DNA of 64,000 bases from Actinomadura opuntiae (GTDB taxonomy: Bacteria > Actinomycetota > Actinomycetes > Streptosporangiales > Streptosporangiaceae). Under the pieces are notes generated by a model. That model searched no databases. It was not told the DNA's origin and saw only the letters and a list, made by a program, of their open reading frames with translations. The stretch is from NCBI RefSeq assembly GCF_030283205.1, contig NZ_JASNWF010000006.1, positions 310,001 to 374,000 of the forward strand, written 5' to 3'. The translations under genes were made by a program, and so were the position numbers. Positions 37,539-46,127 of the stretch are shown in pieces; position 1 is the first letter of the stretch, and each line of letters opens with the position of its first letter.

Positions 37539-38027
37539 TCAGGCGTCGAAGGGGATGAGGAGGGTGCGGAGCAGGAGGGCGAGGGTCTCGCGCTGCTCGG
37601 GGCTGAGCGCCTCGAGGATCGCCTGCTCGCGCGCCAGCAGGTCGGCGAACGCGGCGTCCACGCGCGTCAGGCCCGCCTCGGTGAGGCGGACCTGGACGCC
37701 GCGCTTGTCCTGCGGGTCGGGATGCCGCTCGACCAGGCCCGCGGCGGCGAGCCGGTCGATGCGGTTGGTCATGGTGCCCGACGTCACCAGCGTCGCGCGC
37801 AGCAGCTGGCCGGGGCTCAGCTGGTAGGGGGCGCCGGCCCGGCGCAGCGCGGTGAGCACGTCGAACTCCCACGACTCCACCTGGTGGGCGGCGAACACGG
37901 CGCGGCGGGCGCGGTCGAGGTGGCGGGCCAGCCGGGAGACGCGGCTGAGCACCTGCAGCGGCCGCACGTCCAGGTCCGGGCGCTCGGTCTGCCACGCCGC
38001 GACCAGCCGGTCGACCTCATCCTCCAT
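37539..38027 (-). CDS. MarR family regulator (TamR/PecS-like)
   Basis: 162 residues. The winged helix core is clear (WEFDVLTALRRAG, LLRATLVTSGTMTNRIDRLAAAGLVER, DKRGVQVRLTEAGL), with an N-terminal extra helix bearing WQTERPDLDVRPL as in the PecS/UrtR/TamR group. Those proteins sense urate, trans-aconitate or related ligands and repress their own promoter. A palindrome TCTTGATATCGAGG lies 17 bases upstream of the start, and two close relatives of it lie before the trans-aconitate methyltransferase gene at 45169. In Streptomyces coelicolor TamR controls tam. I infer a TamR orthologue; the tight spacing behind the SnoaL gene also allows read-through. Confidence 0.85.
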   Translation of the reverse strand: MEDEVDRLVAAWQTERPDLDVRPLQVLSRVSRLARHLDRARRAVFAAHQVESWEFDVLTALRRAGAPYQLSPGQLLRATLVTSGTMTNRIDRLAAAGLVERHPDPQDKRGVQVRLTEAGLTRVDAAFADLLAREQAILEALSPEQRETLALLLRTLLIPFDA

Positions 38028-38043
38028 GCCGCCAGCCTACCTG

Positions 38044-38057
38044 TCTTGATATCGAGG
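38044..38057. promoter_or_regulatory. MarR-type palindromic operator
   Basis: TCTTGATATCGAGG, a near-perfect palindrome immediately upstream of the MarR gene on the reverse strand. It shares TCTTGA-NN-TCRAGR with two sites before tam at 45130 and 45164. Likely autoregulatory. Confidence 0.65.
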
Positions 38058-38077
38058 GACCTGCGGCCGGGGGCGGG

Positions 38078-38476
38078 CTATCCGAACAGGGTTCGCTCGA
38101 CGTGCTGGGTGTCGGCGTACTCCTTCACCGACACGATCCTGCCGTCCCGGACGACGTAGATCCCGGCGCACCGGTTGTCGTAGATCTTGCCCGACCGGGT
38201 GACGCCCTTCGCCGTCCACTCGGCGAGGACCTGGTCCCCCTCGGCGAACACGTTGACCAGCGCGACCTCCGGCGCGGTGCCCGGCTTGAACAGGCCGCCG
38301 GTCGCGGCGCCGAGGAAGTCGTCGACGATCGCGTCGCGGCCCCTCCAGGTGCCGGTCAGCGGCAGGTCGCCCGGGTAGGTCCAGGTCGCGTCCTCGGCGA
38401 AGCTGTCCCTGATCGTCTCCAGGTCCCCGTCGGCGACGGCCTGGACGTAGCGGACGACGACATCCTTGGCGTTCAT
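38078..38476 (-). CDS. SnoaL/NTF2-like small protein
   Basis: 132 residues: a cone-shaped NTF2-like fold is suggested by the order YVQAVADGDLETIRDSFAEDATWTYPG (key residues, about 9-36), GRDAIVDDFLG, an antiparallel-strand region and GIYVVRDGRIVSVKEYADT. Family members include polyketide cyclases, ketosteroid isomerase-like enzymes and stress proteins; no catalytic set can be assigned. The ATG at 38476 has AGGAGA at seven bases. It lies 20 bases behind the oxidoreductase gene and probably forms an operon with it and possibly MarR. Confidence 0.82.
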   Translation of the reverse strand: MNAKDVVVRYVQAVADGDLETIRDSFAEDATWTYPGDLPLTGTWRGRDAIVDDFLGAATGGLFKPGTAPEVALVNVFAEGDQVLAEWTAKGVTRSGKIYDNRCAGIYVVRDGRIVSVKEYADTQHVERTLFG

Positions 38477-38496
38477 TTCGATCTCCTCTTGTGCGT

Positions 38497-39417
38497 TCAG
38501 CGGTCGATGGTCAGGACGGCGTTGCCGCGCACGCGGCGTTCGCGCAGGTCGGTGAGGACGGCGGCGGTGTCGGCCCAGTCGCCGGTCCGCCCGATCTCCG
38601 GGTGCAACCGCCCCTCCGCGACGAGCCGGACCAGGACGGCCAGGTCGTCGGCGTTCGCGGTGTCGGCGTCCTCGTAGTGGAAGTGCCGGATCGTGGCCGA
38701 CTCCGGCCCGTCGAAGAACCGGAAGAAGTCCAGCGTCACCGGCGTCCGGGACGCCTGCCCGAACCAGATCAGCGTGCCCCGGCGGCGCAGCCGCGCCAGC
38801 GCGGCCGGGAACTGCGCGCCGCCGGTCGACTCCAGCACCAGGTCGAACGGGCCCCGCGCGGACGCGGCGTCCGGCACCACCTCGGCGCCGAGTTCCGCCA
38901 GCCGCCGACCCCGCTCCGGCGTCGCCGACACCGCGGTGACCTGCGCGCCCGCCGCCGCGGCCAGCTCGGTGACGTAGTGCCCGACGCCGCCGGACGCCCC
39001 CGTGAGCAGCACCCTCCGGCCCGCCAGGGACCCGGCGGCGCGCAGCAGCCGCAGCGCGGTCAGCCCCGCCAGCGGCAGCGCCGCCGCCGTATCGGCCGGC
39101 ACGCCGCCGGGCAGCTCGGCCAGCGACCGCGTCGGCACCGCGACGTACTCGGCCCAGCCCGCCGCCGGCGGATGCCCCACGACCCGCGTCCCGCACGCGG
39201 GGCCCGACCCGTCCGCCGCCGCCTGCACGACCAGGCCCGCCACGTCCTTGCCGGGCCGCCAGCCCGGCCGGTCGCCCTCCAGCTGGAACGTCTCGCCGCG
39301 GTTGACCGAGAACGCCGCCACCTTCACCAGCGCCTCGTCCGCCTGCGGCACCGGCTCGTCGACGTCGGCGAACGCGACGGTCTCCCGCGCGTCGCCGGTC
39401 GGCACGAGTGCCTTCAC
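38497..39417 (-). CDS. zinc-independent quinone oxidoreductase, MDR superfamily
   Basis: 306 residues. The N-terminal GroES-like domain (KVAAFSVNRGETFQLEG, about 32-48) lacks the zinc ligands of alcohol dehydrogenases. The Rossmann part has LTGASGGVGHYVTELAAAAGA with the AxGGVG nucleotide-binding motif (about residues 138-158). Such enzymes use NADPH to reduce quinones or enones. It is first in the minus-strand group ahead of the SnoaL and MarR genes, and divergent from the MMPL gene. The shared upstream region has two palindromes. A detoxification role is likely but unproven. Confidence 0.87.
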   Translation of the reverse strand: MKALVPTGDARETVAFADVDEPVPQADEALVKVAAFSVNRGETFQLEGDRPGWRPGKDVAGLVVQAAADGSGPACGTRVVGHPPAAGWAEYVAVPTRSLAELPGGVPADTAAALPLAGLTALRLLRAAGSLAGRRVLLTGASGGVGHYVTELAAAAGAQVTAVSATPERGRRLAELGAEVVPDAASARGPFDLVLESTGGAQFPAALARLRRRGTLIWFGQASRTPVTLDFFRFFDGPESATIRHFHYEDADTANADDLAVLVRLVAEGRLHPEIGRTGDWADTAAVLTDLRERRVRGNAVLTIDR

Positions 39418-39516
39418 GGTTCCTCCTCAGGTCCCTGCCCGGCGGCCTCCGCCGGTGCGGTGGACCCAGTTGACCGCGCCCCGTGCACCCGCGTCCAACA
39501 GCCATTGAGCAGGAAC

Positions 39517-39558
39517 GACAACCGGCGGTTGTCAGGGCTTGTCCACCGGGTGGTGGAC
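39517..39558. promoter_or_regulatory. two adjacent palindromes, possible operators
   Basis: GACAACCG-G-CGGTTGTC (39517-39533) and GTCCACC-GGGT-GGTGGAC (39541-39558) lie in the 200-base divergent gap between the oxidoreductase and the MMPL gene. Both are perfect dyads. The binding protein is unknown; neither matches the MarR-type TCTTGA site. Confidence 0.55.
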
Positions 39559-39617
39559 GGCAGGTTCAGCCGGTCGAGGCTCATGCGGGAGGGGGCCGCG
39601 CCGCGAGCATCTCCGGT

Positions 39618-41801
39618 ATGAGAGATCTTCCTGTGCGCATGGCCCGGTGGAGCGCCGGGCACCCCTGGCGGGCGATCGCCGGCTGGTTCCTGTTCGTGGT
39701 GGTGTGCCTCGGCGTCGGGATCTCGGTGGGCGGCCACCCCGCGACCACCGAGGACTTCCGGATCGGCGAGGCCGGCCGGGCCGAGGCGATGGCGGCCGAG
39801 GGCGGACTGCAGCAGAAGCCGGTCGAGCAGATCCTGATCACGGCGAAGCCCGGCACCGGACGGCTCGACACGGCCGCCGCGAACGCCGCCGCACGCGACG
39901 CGGCGGGCCGGATGGCGCGGCTGCCCGAGGTGGAGTCGGTGTCCAGGCCGATCGGCTCGGCCGACGGGACGGCCGTCCGCGTCGAGGTCACCATGCGGGG
40001 AGCGGAGCTGGACGGCGACAAGCACGTCGCGACGCTGGTCGCCGCGACCGCCCGGGTGCAGGCCGCGCATCCCGGACTCCGGGTCGAGGAGACCGGCGGG
40101 CCGTCCGTCAGCAAGGGCGTCGACGACCTGCGCGACCGCGACCTGTCGCGCACCGAGATGATCGCGCTGCCGGTCACGCTGGTCACGCTGCTCGTCGTGT
40201 TCGGCTCGGTGTCGCTGGCCGTGGTGCCGATGCTGCTCGCGCTGTCCTCGATCGCGGCGGCCGTCGGGCTGTCGATGCTCGCCTCGCACGTCTTCCCGGA
40301 CGCGGGCGTCGGCACCAACGTCATCCTGCTCATCGGCATGGCGGTCGGCGTCGACTACACCCTCTTCTACCTCAAGCGGGAACGGGAGGAACGGGCCAGG
40401 TCGGGCGGGCGGCTGCCGGCCGCGGCCGTCGTCGAACTCGCCGCCGCCACGTCCGGGCGGGCCGTGGTCGTGTCCGGGCTCGCGGTCGCCGTCTCCAGTG
40501 CCACGCTGTACCTCGCGGACGACGTGATCTTCTCCTCGATCGCGACCGGCGCGATCGTCGTGACGGTCGTCGCCGTCCTCAGCTCCCTCACGGTGCTGCC
40601 CGCCCTGCTCGCCAAGCTCGGCCAGTGGGCGGAGAACCGCAGGGAGCGCCGGATCCGGCGCGGCAGGCCGGTGCGCGGGACGCGATCGGAGAGCGGCGGA
40701 CGGCTCACCCGCGCCCTGCTGCGGCCGACCGGCCGCCATCCCGGCGTCACGCTGGCCGTCGGGGTCCTGGCGATGCTCGCGCTCGCCGCGCCACTGCTCG
40801 GCATGAAGCTCACCGACATGGGCCGCGAGACCCACCCGCGCTCCATCCCGGCGATGCGGGGCTACGACCGGCTCAACGCCGCGTTCCCTGACCTGAAGGC
40901 CATGCACCAGGTCGTGGTGAAGGCCGACCCGTCCCGCCGGACGCAGGTCGCGGGCGCGCTCCGCGACCTCTCCCGCCGCGCGAAGCACGACCCGCGCATG
41001 TCCGGGACGTCCGAGCTGCGCACCTCGCCGGACGGGCGGATCAGCCTGCTGGAGCTGCCCGTCCCGCACTACGTCAGCGATTCGGCGGCGGTGGCGTCGC
41101 TCAAGACCGTCCGCCACGACTACGTGCCCGCGACGGTCGGGAAGCTGCCCGGCGCCAAGGTCGCCGTCACCGGCGACGTCGCCCGCTACGCCGACTACCC
41201 CGAGCACCAGAAGCAGAAGCTGCCGCTCATCATCGCCTCGCTCCTGCTGGTGACGTTCGCGATGACGGTCTGGGCGTTCCGGTCCGTGGTCCTCGGCGTG
41301 GTCGGCGTGCTGCTGAACCTGCTGTCGGCGGGCGCCGCACTCGGCCTGCTCGTCCTGACGTTCCAGGGGACGTGGGCGGAGGGCCTGCTCGGCTTCACCT
41401 CCACCGGGACGATCGGCTCCCGCGTCCCGCTGTTCCTGTTCGTGATCCTTTTCGGGCTGTCGATGGACTACCAGGTCTTCGTGATCAGCCGGATCCGGGA
41501 GGCCAGGCTCGCCGGCGCGTCCACCCGCACGGCCGTCCTGGACGGCATCGGGCGCTCCGCCGGCGTCGTCACCAGCGCCGCGTTCGTCATGGTGACCGTC
41601 TTCGCCAGCTTCATCCCGCTGCACATCATCGAGATGAAGCAGATGGGGTTCGCGCTGGCCGTGGCGGTGCTGCTGGACGCGTTCGTCATCCGCGTCGTGA
41701 TCCTGCCCGCGCTGATGCTGCTGCTGGGGGAGCGCACGTGGTGGCCGTCCCGTCCAGGACGTACCGCCGCATCCGCCCCCGAACCGGCGAAAGTAGGCTG
41801 A
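39618..41801 (+). CDS. MMPL/RND family membrane exporter
   Basis: 727 residues with twelve membrane helices in the RND layout: helix 1 (about 18-38), a large outer domain (about 40-190), helices 2-6, a cytoplasmic basic linker (about 335-370), a second outer domain, and helices 8-12. The conserved GMAVGVDYTLFYLKRERE and GLSMDYQVFVISRIREA segments carry the proton-relay Asp/Tyr pair in each half. MMPL proteins export lipids or drugs. ATG 39618 is preferred since similarity begins there. It sits five bases before the sensor kinase gene, so the two-component system may respond to its substrate or stress. Confidence 0.92.
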   Translation: MRDLPVRMARWSAGHPWRAIAGWFLFVVVCLGVGISVGGHPATTEDFRIGEAGRAEAMAAEGGLQQKPVEQILITAKPGTGRLDTAAANAAARDAAGRMARLPEVESVSRPIGSADGTAVRVEVTMRGAELDGDKHVATLVAATARVQAAHPGLRVEETGGPSVSKGVDDLRDRDLSRTEMIALPVTLVTLLVVFGSVSLAVVPMLLALSSIAAAVGLSMLASHVFPDAGVGTNVILLIGMAVGVDYTLFYLKREREERARSGGRLPAAAVVELAAATSGRAVVVSGLAVAVSSATLYLADDVIFSSIATGAIVVTVVAVLSSLTVLPALLAKLGQWAENRRERRIRRGRPVRGTRSESGGRLTRALLRPTGRHPGVTLAVGVLAMLALAAPLLGMKLTDMGRETHPRSIPAMRGYDRLNAAFPDLKAMHQVVVKADPSRRTQVAGALRDLSRRAKHDPRMSGTSELRTSPDGRISLLELPVPHYVSDSAAVASLKTVRHDYVPATVGKLPGAKVAVTGDVARYADYPEHQKQKLPLIIASLLLVTFAMTVWAFRSVVLGVVGVLLNLLSAGAALGLLVLTFQGTWAEGLLGFTSTGTIGSRVPLFLFVILFGLSMDYQVFVISRIREARLAGASTRTAVLDGIGRSAGVVTSAAFVMVTVFASFIPLHIIEMKQMGFALAVAVLLDAFVIRVVILPALMLLLGERTWWPSRPGRTAASAPEPAKVG

Positions 41802-41806
41802 CCGGC

Positions 41807-43003
41807 ATGGAGCAAGGGCCACAGCACGACGACCGGCTCCAGGCGCGGGCCCTCCGCCGCTGGTACGCCACCCTCTGGGTGTGCTTCGGGCTCGTCCCGC
41901 CCGGCATCGCCGTGTGGGACCACGCGGAGGGCACCCGGTCCGCGACGCTCGCGCTGCTGGCCCTGCTCGCCGTCTGCTACCCGATCACCGGAACGTTCCC
42001 GGGCGACCTCGCGGTCCGCCGGTACACGTTCCTGGGGGCGCTGATCGCCGGCATCGGCGCGGTGTCCTGCCTGCTGGACGGCGCCGCGTCGCTGCTGATC
42101 GTCTCGCTGCCGCACTTCTGGATCCAGGGCGGCGGCCCGCGGCGCGCGATCGCCCTCAGCGGCCTCGCCACCGCGGCCGCCGTCGCGGGCATCGCCGCCA
42201 ACCCCGACGGCCCGGCCCTCACCGGCAACACCGTCGCCGCCCTCACCGGCTACGGCGCGAGCATCCTCGCCGGATTGTGGATGACCCGCGTCGTCGCCCG
42301 CCACGCCGAGCGCGCCCGCCACCTCGCCGCCGACCTGGAGGAGGCGGAGCGCCGCCTGGCCGAGGCGCAGCGCCGGCAGGGCGCCGCCGACGAGCGCGAA
42401 CGGCTCGCCCGCGAGATCCACGACACCCTCGCGCAGGGCCTGGCGTCCATCGTCGTGCTCGCCGAGGCCGCCCGCGAGGGCATCGGCACCGACCCGGCGG
42501 CGAGCGCCCGGCAGCTGGTGTCCATCGAGCGCACCGCCCGCGAGAACCTCGCCGAGGCCCGCGTCCTGGTCGGCTCCGCCCCGGGCGGCTCCGTCCCGGG
42601 CGGCGGGGTCGCGGCCGGCTCCATCGCCGCCACCCTGCGCCGCACCCTCGACCGGTTCGCCGAGGACACCGGCCTCGCCGTCGACGCCGACCTGCCCGAC
42701 GTCGACTGCGACCAGCCGACCCGCGTCGCGCTGCTGCGCTGCACGCAGGAGTCCCTGGCGAACGTCCGCAAGCACGCCGCCGCCACCACCGTCGGCGTCG
42801 TCCTCGCCGCGCACCCGCACGGCGTCGAACTGGAGATCACCGACGACGGCCGCGGCTTCGTCCCCGGCGCCGCGTCCGGCGGGTTCGGGCTGGACGGGAT
42901 GCGCCGCCGCCTGGCCGAGCTCGGCGGCCGGCTCACCGTCACCAGCGCCCCCGGCGAGGGCACCCGCGTCCTCGCGCTGCTTCCCCGCGAAGGCACCCCA
43001 TGA
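41807..43003 (+). CDS. two-component sensor histidine kinase, HisKA_3 type
   Basis: 398 residues. N-terminal membrane module of about five helices (about 20-160), then a coiled segment (about 165-200), the dimerisation box LAREIHDTLAQGLASIV with phosphoacceptor His205, and an ATPase domain with LRCTQESLANVRKHA, ITDDGRGF and GFGLDGMRRRLAELGG. This is the NarL-cognate kinase class, likely sensing an envelope or membrane signal because it has no large outer domain. ATG 41807 lies five bases after the MMPL stop. The stop overlaps the regulator start in ATGA. Confidence 0.93.
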   Translation: MEQGPQHDDRLQARALRRWYATLWVCFGLVPPGIAVWDHAEGTRSATLALLALLAVCYPITGTFPGDLAVRRYTFLGALIAGIGAVSCLLDGAASLLIVSLPHFWIQGGGPRRAIALSGLATAAAVAGIAANPDGPALTGNTVAALTGYGASILAGLWMTRVVARHAERARHLAADLEEAERRLAEAQRRQGAADERERLAREIHDTLAQGLASIVVLAEAAREGIGTDPAASARQLVSIERTARENLAEARVLVGSAPGGSVPGGGVAAGSIAATLRRTLDRFAEDTGLAVDADLPDVDCDQPTRVALLRCTQESLANVRKHAAATTVGVVLAAHPHGVELEITDDGRGFVPGAASGGFGLDGMRRRLAELGGRLTVTSAPGEGTRVLALLPREGTP

Positions 43004-43635
43004 ACGACGCACCGGTCCGCGTGATCCTCGTGGACGACCACACCGTGATGCGCGCAGGCGTCGCCGCGCTGCTGGCCGGCGAGCCCGGCATCGAGATCGC
43101 CGGCGAGGCGGGCGACGGCCGCGAGGCGGTCGCCCTGGCCGAACGGCTCCGCCCCGACGTCGCGCTGGTCGACCTGCGGATGCCCGTGCTGGACGGGGTG
43201 TCGGCAACCACCGAGATCCTCGCCCGCTGCCCCGGCACCCGCGTGCTGATCCTCACCACCTACGACACCGACGCCGAGATCGAGCGCGCCGTGGAGGCCG
43301 GCGCCATCGGCTACCTGCTCAAGGACGCCACCCGCGAGCAGCTCGCCGACGCGGTGCGCGCCGCCGCGCGCGGCGAGACCGTCCTCGCCCCGCGCGTCGC
43401 GCAGCGGCTCGTCGCCCGGATGCGGCAGCCCGCGCCCGTCGTGCTGACCGCCCGCGAGGCCGAGGTGCTGAACGCGGTCGCCGACGGGCTGTCCAACGCC
43501 GACATCGGGCGGCGGCTGGTCATCGCGGAGGCCACGGTGAAGACCCACCTGCTGCGCGTGTTCGCCAAGCTCGACGTCAGCGACCGGACCCGCGCGGTCG
43601 TCGTCGCGCTGGAACGCGGCCTGATCAAGCGCTGA
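43000..43635 (+). CDS. NarL/LuxR-type response regulator
   Basis: 211 residues. The receiver domain has Asp12-Asp13, phosphoacceptor Asp58 in ALVDLRMP, Thr in ILTTYD and Lys in LLKDA; the C-terminal LuxR helix-turn-helix reads LTAREAEVLNAVADGLSNADIGRR. Coupled to the kinase by a four-base overlap. The usual target for such MMPL-kinase-regulator sets is the transporter promoter itself. The last codons (LIKR) and stop are in a 20-base sequence that is duplicated exactly. Confidence 0.94.
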   Translation: MNDAPVRVILVDDHTVMRAGVAALLAGEPGIEIAGEAGDGREAVALAERLRPDVALVDLRMPVLDGVSATTEILARCPGTRVLILTTYDTDAEIERAVEAGAIGYLLKDATREQLADAVRAAARGETVLAPRVAQRLVARMRQPAPVVLTAREAEVLNAVADGLSNADIGRRLVIAEATVKTHLLRVFAKLDVSDRTRAVVVALERGLIKR

Positions 43636-43660
43636 CCGGACTGATCAAGCGCTGACCGGC
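43621..43660. repeat. exact 20-base tandem duplication at convergent stops
   Basis: CTGATCAAGCGCTGACCGG plus one variable base, at 43621-43640 and 43641-43660. Copy one holds the response-regulator stop (43633-43635); copy two holds the maf stop on the other strand (43645-43647). One copy alone would contain both stops. Confidence 0.9.
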
Positions 43661-44241
43661 CAGATCTCGGTGAGGGGCACGCCGATACCGGTCAGCATCA
43701 GGCGCAGGAGCGGCAGCGACAGGCCCATCACCGTGCCCGGGTCGCCGTCGATGCCGTCGATGAACCAGGCGCCGAGCCCCTCCAGCGTGAACGCGCCCGC
43801 GACGTGCAGCGGCTCGCCCGTGCCGACGTACGCGGCGATCTCCTCGTCGGACGGGTCGCCGAACCGGATCCGGGTGCTCGCCACCTCCAGCGCCTCCCGT
43901 CCCGACGCCGTGTCGACCACGCAGTGGCCGGTGTGCAGGACGCCCGCCGCGCCGCGCCGCTCCGCCCACCACGCGGCGGCCTGCTCCGGCGATCCCGGCT
44001 TGCCGAATGCGCGTCCGTCCACTTCCAGGAGGGAGTCGCAGCCGATCACGATCGCGTCCGCGACTCCGCCCGCGACCGCGCCCGCTTTCTCCTTCGCCAG
44101 CGCGCCTGCCAGCCCCGCGACCGATCCGGCCGCGACCGCCGACTCGTCGACGCCGCTGACGACGACCTCCGGCTCGACCCCGGCCTGCCGGAGGATCCGC
44201 AACCGCGCCGTGGAGGCCGACGCCAGCACCAGTTTCCGCAT
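43645..44241 (-). CDS. maf: Maf-like nucleotide pyrophosphatase
   Basis: 198 residues. Family motifs LVLASASTARLRIL at the start (the SxSxxR signature), VIGCDSLLEVDGRAFGKP, and the C-terminal GDPGTVMGLSLPLLRLML. Maf proteins hydrolyse non-canonical or canonical nucleoside triphosphates (dTTP, UTP or modified pyrimidines) and are linked to septum arrest. The ATG at 44241 shares one base with the patatin stop (TGATG), so the pair is coupled. The 3' end converges on the response regulator. Confidence 0.92.
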   Translation of the reverse strand: MRKLVLASASTARLRILRQAGVEPEVVVSGVDESAVAAGSVAGLAGALAKEKAGAVAGGVADAIVIGCDSLLEVDGRAFGKPGSPEQAAAWWAERRGAAGVLHTGHCVVDTASGREALEVASTRIRFGDPSDEEIAAYVGTGEPLHVAGAFTLEGLGAWFIDGIDGDPGTVMGLSLPLLRLMLTGIGVPLTEIWPVSA

Positions 44242-45041
44242 CAGGTCACAGTAGCCAGGAGCCTCGCCGCCTCGGGGGCCTGCCGGACGCCCGCCCGGTA
44301 GCACCGCGACCAGCGGGTCACGTCGCCGACGTCGCCGCCGAACGCCTCCAGCGCCGCCTCGTCCGGGACGATCCGGACGTCCCCGCCCGAGCCGTCCGAC
44401 ATGTGCGCGAACGGCTCGATCAGGACGACCGCGTCCGCGCCCTCCGCCAGCCACGGCCACGAGCCGCCGCCGAACGCGCCGTCCATGTAGAACCGCCCGC
44501 CGATCTCGACCGGACGCGCGTAGCCGGGCGCCGCGCTGCTGGCCGCCACGGCGGCGGACAGCGGGACGCCGGACGTCCGGTCCCAGACGACGGGCTCCCC
44601 GGACGCCACGTCCACCCCGGTGATCAGCAGCGGCCGGTCCGGCCAGTCGTCGGTGCCGACGAGGAACCGCATCCGCTCGCGATGCCATTCGGCGGGCAGC
44701 GCGGTGGCCTCCATCGCCAGCCCGCCGACGCGCCGGCGCGCCTCGTCCGGGGCGAGCGCCGGATCGCGCAGCAGCCCGAACACCCGCTCCATCACCGACG
44801 GATCCGCCGCCGGGCGCGGACCGCCCGGCGGCGGCAGCTCCGCGACCGCCGCCAGGTCGCGGCCCGCGGCGATCATCGCGCCGGCGATCGCGCCCGCCGA
44901 CGTCCCGGCGATCGGCTCCGCGGCCGCCGGGTCCACGCCCGCCTCGCGCAGCCCGGCCGCGAGCCCGGCCAGCCACGCCGTGCCGACCGGGCCTCCCGGG
45001 CCGAGCACGAGCGCCCAGTTCCCTCGCTGTCCTCGCTCCAT
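44241..45041 (-). CDS. patatin-like phospholipase
   Basis: 266 residues. The oxyanion loop GPGGPVGTAWLAG (about residues 14-26), nucleophile Ser48 in GTSAG, and catalytic Asp in YMDGAFGGG form the patatin Ser-Asp dyad. The oxyanion loop deviates from the usual GGGxRG. No signal peptide or membrane helix is evident, so the enzyme is probably cytoplasmic and acts on membrane lipids. It is upstream of, and coupled to, maf. It starts 125 bases from the divergent tam gene. Confidence 0.87.
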   Translation of the reverse strand: MERGQRGNWALVLGPGGPVGTAWLAGLAAGLREAGVDPAAAEPIAGTSAGAIAGAMIAAGRDLAAVAELPPPGGPRPAADPSVMERVFGLLRDPALAPDEARRRVGGLAMEATALPAEWHRERMRFLVGTDDWPDRPLLITGVDVASGEPVVWDRTSGVPLSAAVAASSAAPGYARPVEIGGRFYMDGAFGGGSWPWLAEGADAVVLIEPFAHMSDGSGGDVRIVPDEAALEAFGGDVGDVTRWSRCYRAGVRQAPEAARLLATVT

Positions 45042-45129
45042 GCCGCCGACCCTAGGGAGCGGCCGGACGGCGCGGCATCCGTCACCCGACCGGTCCCGGT
45101 GCGCCGGTTTCCGGGGACGGGCCCAACAT

Positions 45130-45177
45130 TCTTGACATCAAGATAAGCGCGGGGCATCATGTCTCTTGATGTCGAGA
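45130..45177. promoter_or_regulatory. two MarR-type palindromes before tam
   Basis: TCTTGACATCAAGA (45130-45143) is a perfect dyad, and TCTTGATGTCGAGA (45164-45177) has one mismatch; centres are 34 bases apart. The second site spans the tam start codon at 45169. They match the site before the MarR gene at 38044. Confidence 0.7.
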
Positions 45178-45963
45178 CAAGCCGAGGCCGTCTGGGACCC
45201 CGCGCAGTACGGGGTCTACGGCGACGAGCGCGCCAGGCCGTTCACCGAACTGGTCGGCCGGCTCGGGCCGGTCGAGCCCCGGCACGTCGTCGACCTCGGG
45301 TGCGGGAGCGGGGAGCTCACCGCGACCCTCGCGGGCCGCTGGCCCGGCGCGGTCGTGGAGGCCCTCGACTCTTCCCCCGAGATGATCGCCGCCGCCCGCG
45401 CCCGCGAGATCCCCGGACGCCTCGCCTTCCGCGTCGGCGACGTCGCCACCTGGGAGCCCGCGCACCCCGTCGACCTCATCGTCTCCAACGCCGTCCTGCA
45501 ATGGGTCCCCGAACACCTCGACCTGCTGCCGCGCTGGATCGACGCCCTCGCGCCCGGCGGACGCCTCGCCTTCCAGGTCCCCGGCAACTTCGCCGCCCAG
45601 AGCCACGTCCAGCTCCGCGAGCTGTGCCGCTCCCCGCGCTGGCGCGACCGCCTCTCCGGCACCGTCCGCGACGACCCCGTCCTCGACCCGGCCGGCTACC
45701 TCGACCGCCTCGCCGGCCTCGGCTGCGCCGTCGACGCCTGGGAGACCACCTACATGCAGGTCCTCACCGGCGACGACCCCGTCCTCGAATGGGTCAAGGG
45801 CAGCGCGCTGCGCCCCGTCCTGTCGGCCCTCGCGCCGGACGAGACCGGCGAGTTCCTCACCGCCTACCGCGACCGGCTCCGCGCCGCCTACCCCGCCCGC
45901 CCCTACGGCACCGTCTTCCCGTTCAGGAGGGTGTTCGTGATCGCCACACGGCACGCCCCGTAG
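45169..45963 (+). CDS. tam: trans-aconitate 2-methyltransferase
   Basis: 264 residues, class I SAM methyltransferase. Motif I reads VVDLGCGSGELTATLA (about residues 41-56), with the Tam-type SNAVLQWVPEHLDLL and the C-terminal GTVFPFRRVFVIATR. It methylates trans-aconitate, which forms spontaneously from cis-aconitate and inhibits aconitase. ATG 45169 directly follows a TTG that could also start. Paired TCTTGA-type palindromes overlap the start, fitting repression by a TamR-like MarR protein such as that at 37539. It is followed by a 20-base-pair hairpin. Confidence 0.92.
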   Translation: MSRQAEAVWDPAQYGVYGDERARPFTELVGRLGPVEPRHVVDLGCGSGELTATLAGRWPGAVVEALDSSPEMIAAARAREIPGRLAFRVGDVATWEPAHPVDLIVSNAVLQWVPEHLDLLPRWIDALAPGGRLAFQVPGNFAAQSHVQLRELCRSPRWRDRLSGTVRDDPVLDPAGYLDRLAGLGCAVDAWETTYMQVLTGDDPVLEWVKGSALRPVLSALAPDETGEFLTAYRDRLRAAYPARPYGTVFPFRRVFVIATRHAP

Positions 45964-45969
45964 ACGGGG

Positions 45970-46035
45970 TGCCGCCCGCCGGCCGAGGAAAGCCAATCGT
46001 TCCCCTGCGGTGTGCTCCTCGGCCGGCGGGCGGCA
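45970..46035. terminator. 20-base-pair hairpin after tam
   Basis: Arms 45970-45989 and 46016-46035 are perfectly complementary (TGCCGCCCGCCGGCCGAGGA and its complement), with a 26-base loop, starting seven bases after the tam stop. Confidence 0.8.
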
Positions 46036-46127
46036 TCCAGGCCGCCGCGGACGCGACCGCGACAGGATCGCGGAGCGCGCGGCCCGGCACCGAACCCCGG
46101 CTTCGCGACCCGACGCCGGCGACCCCT

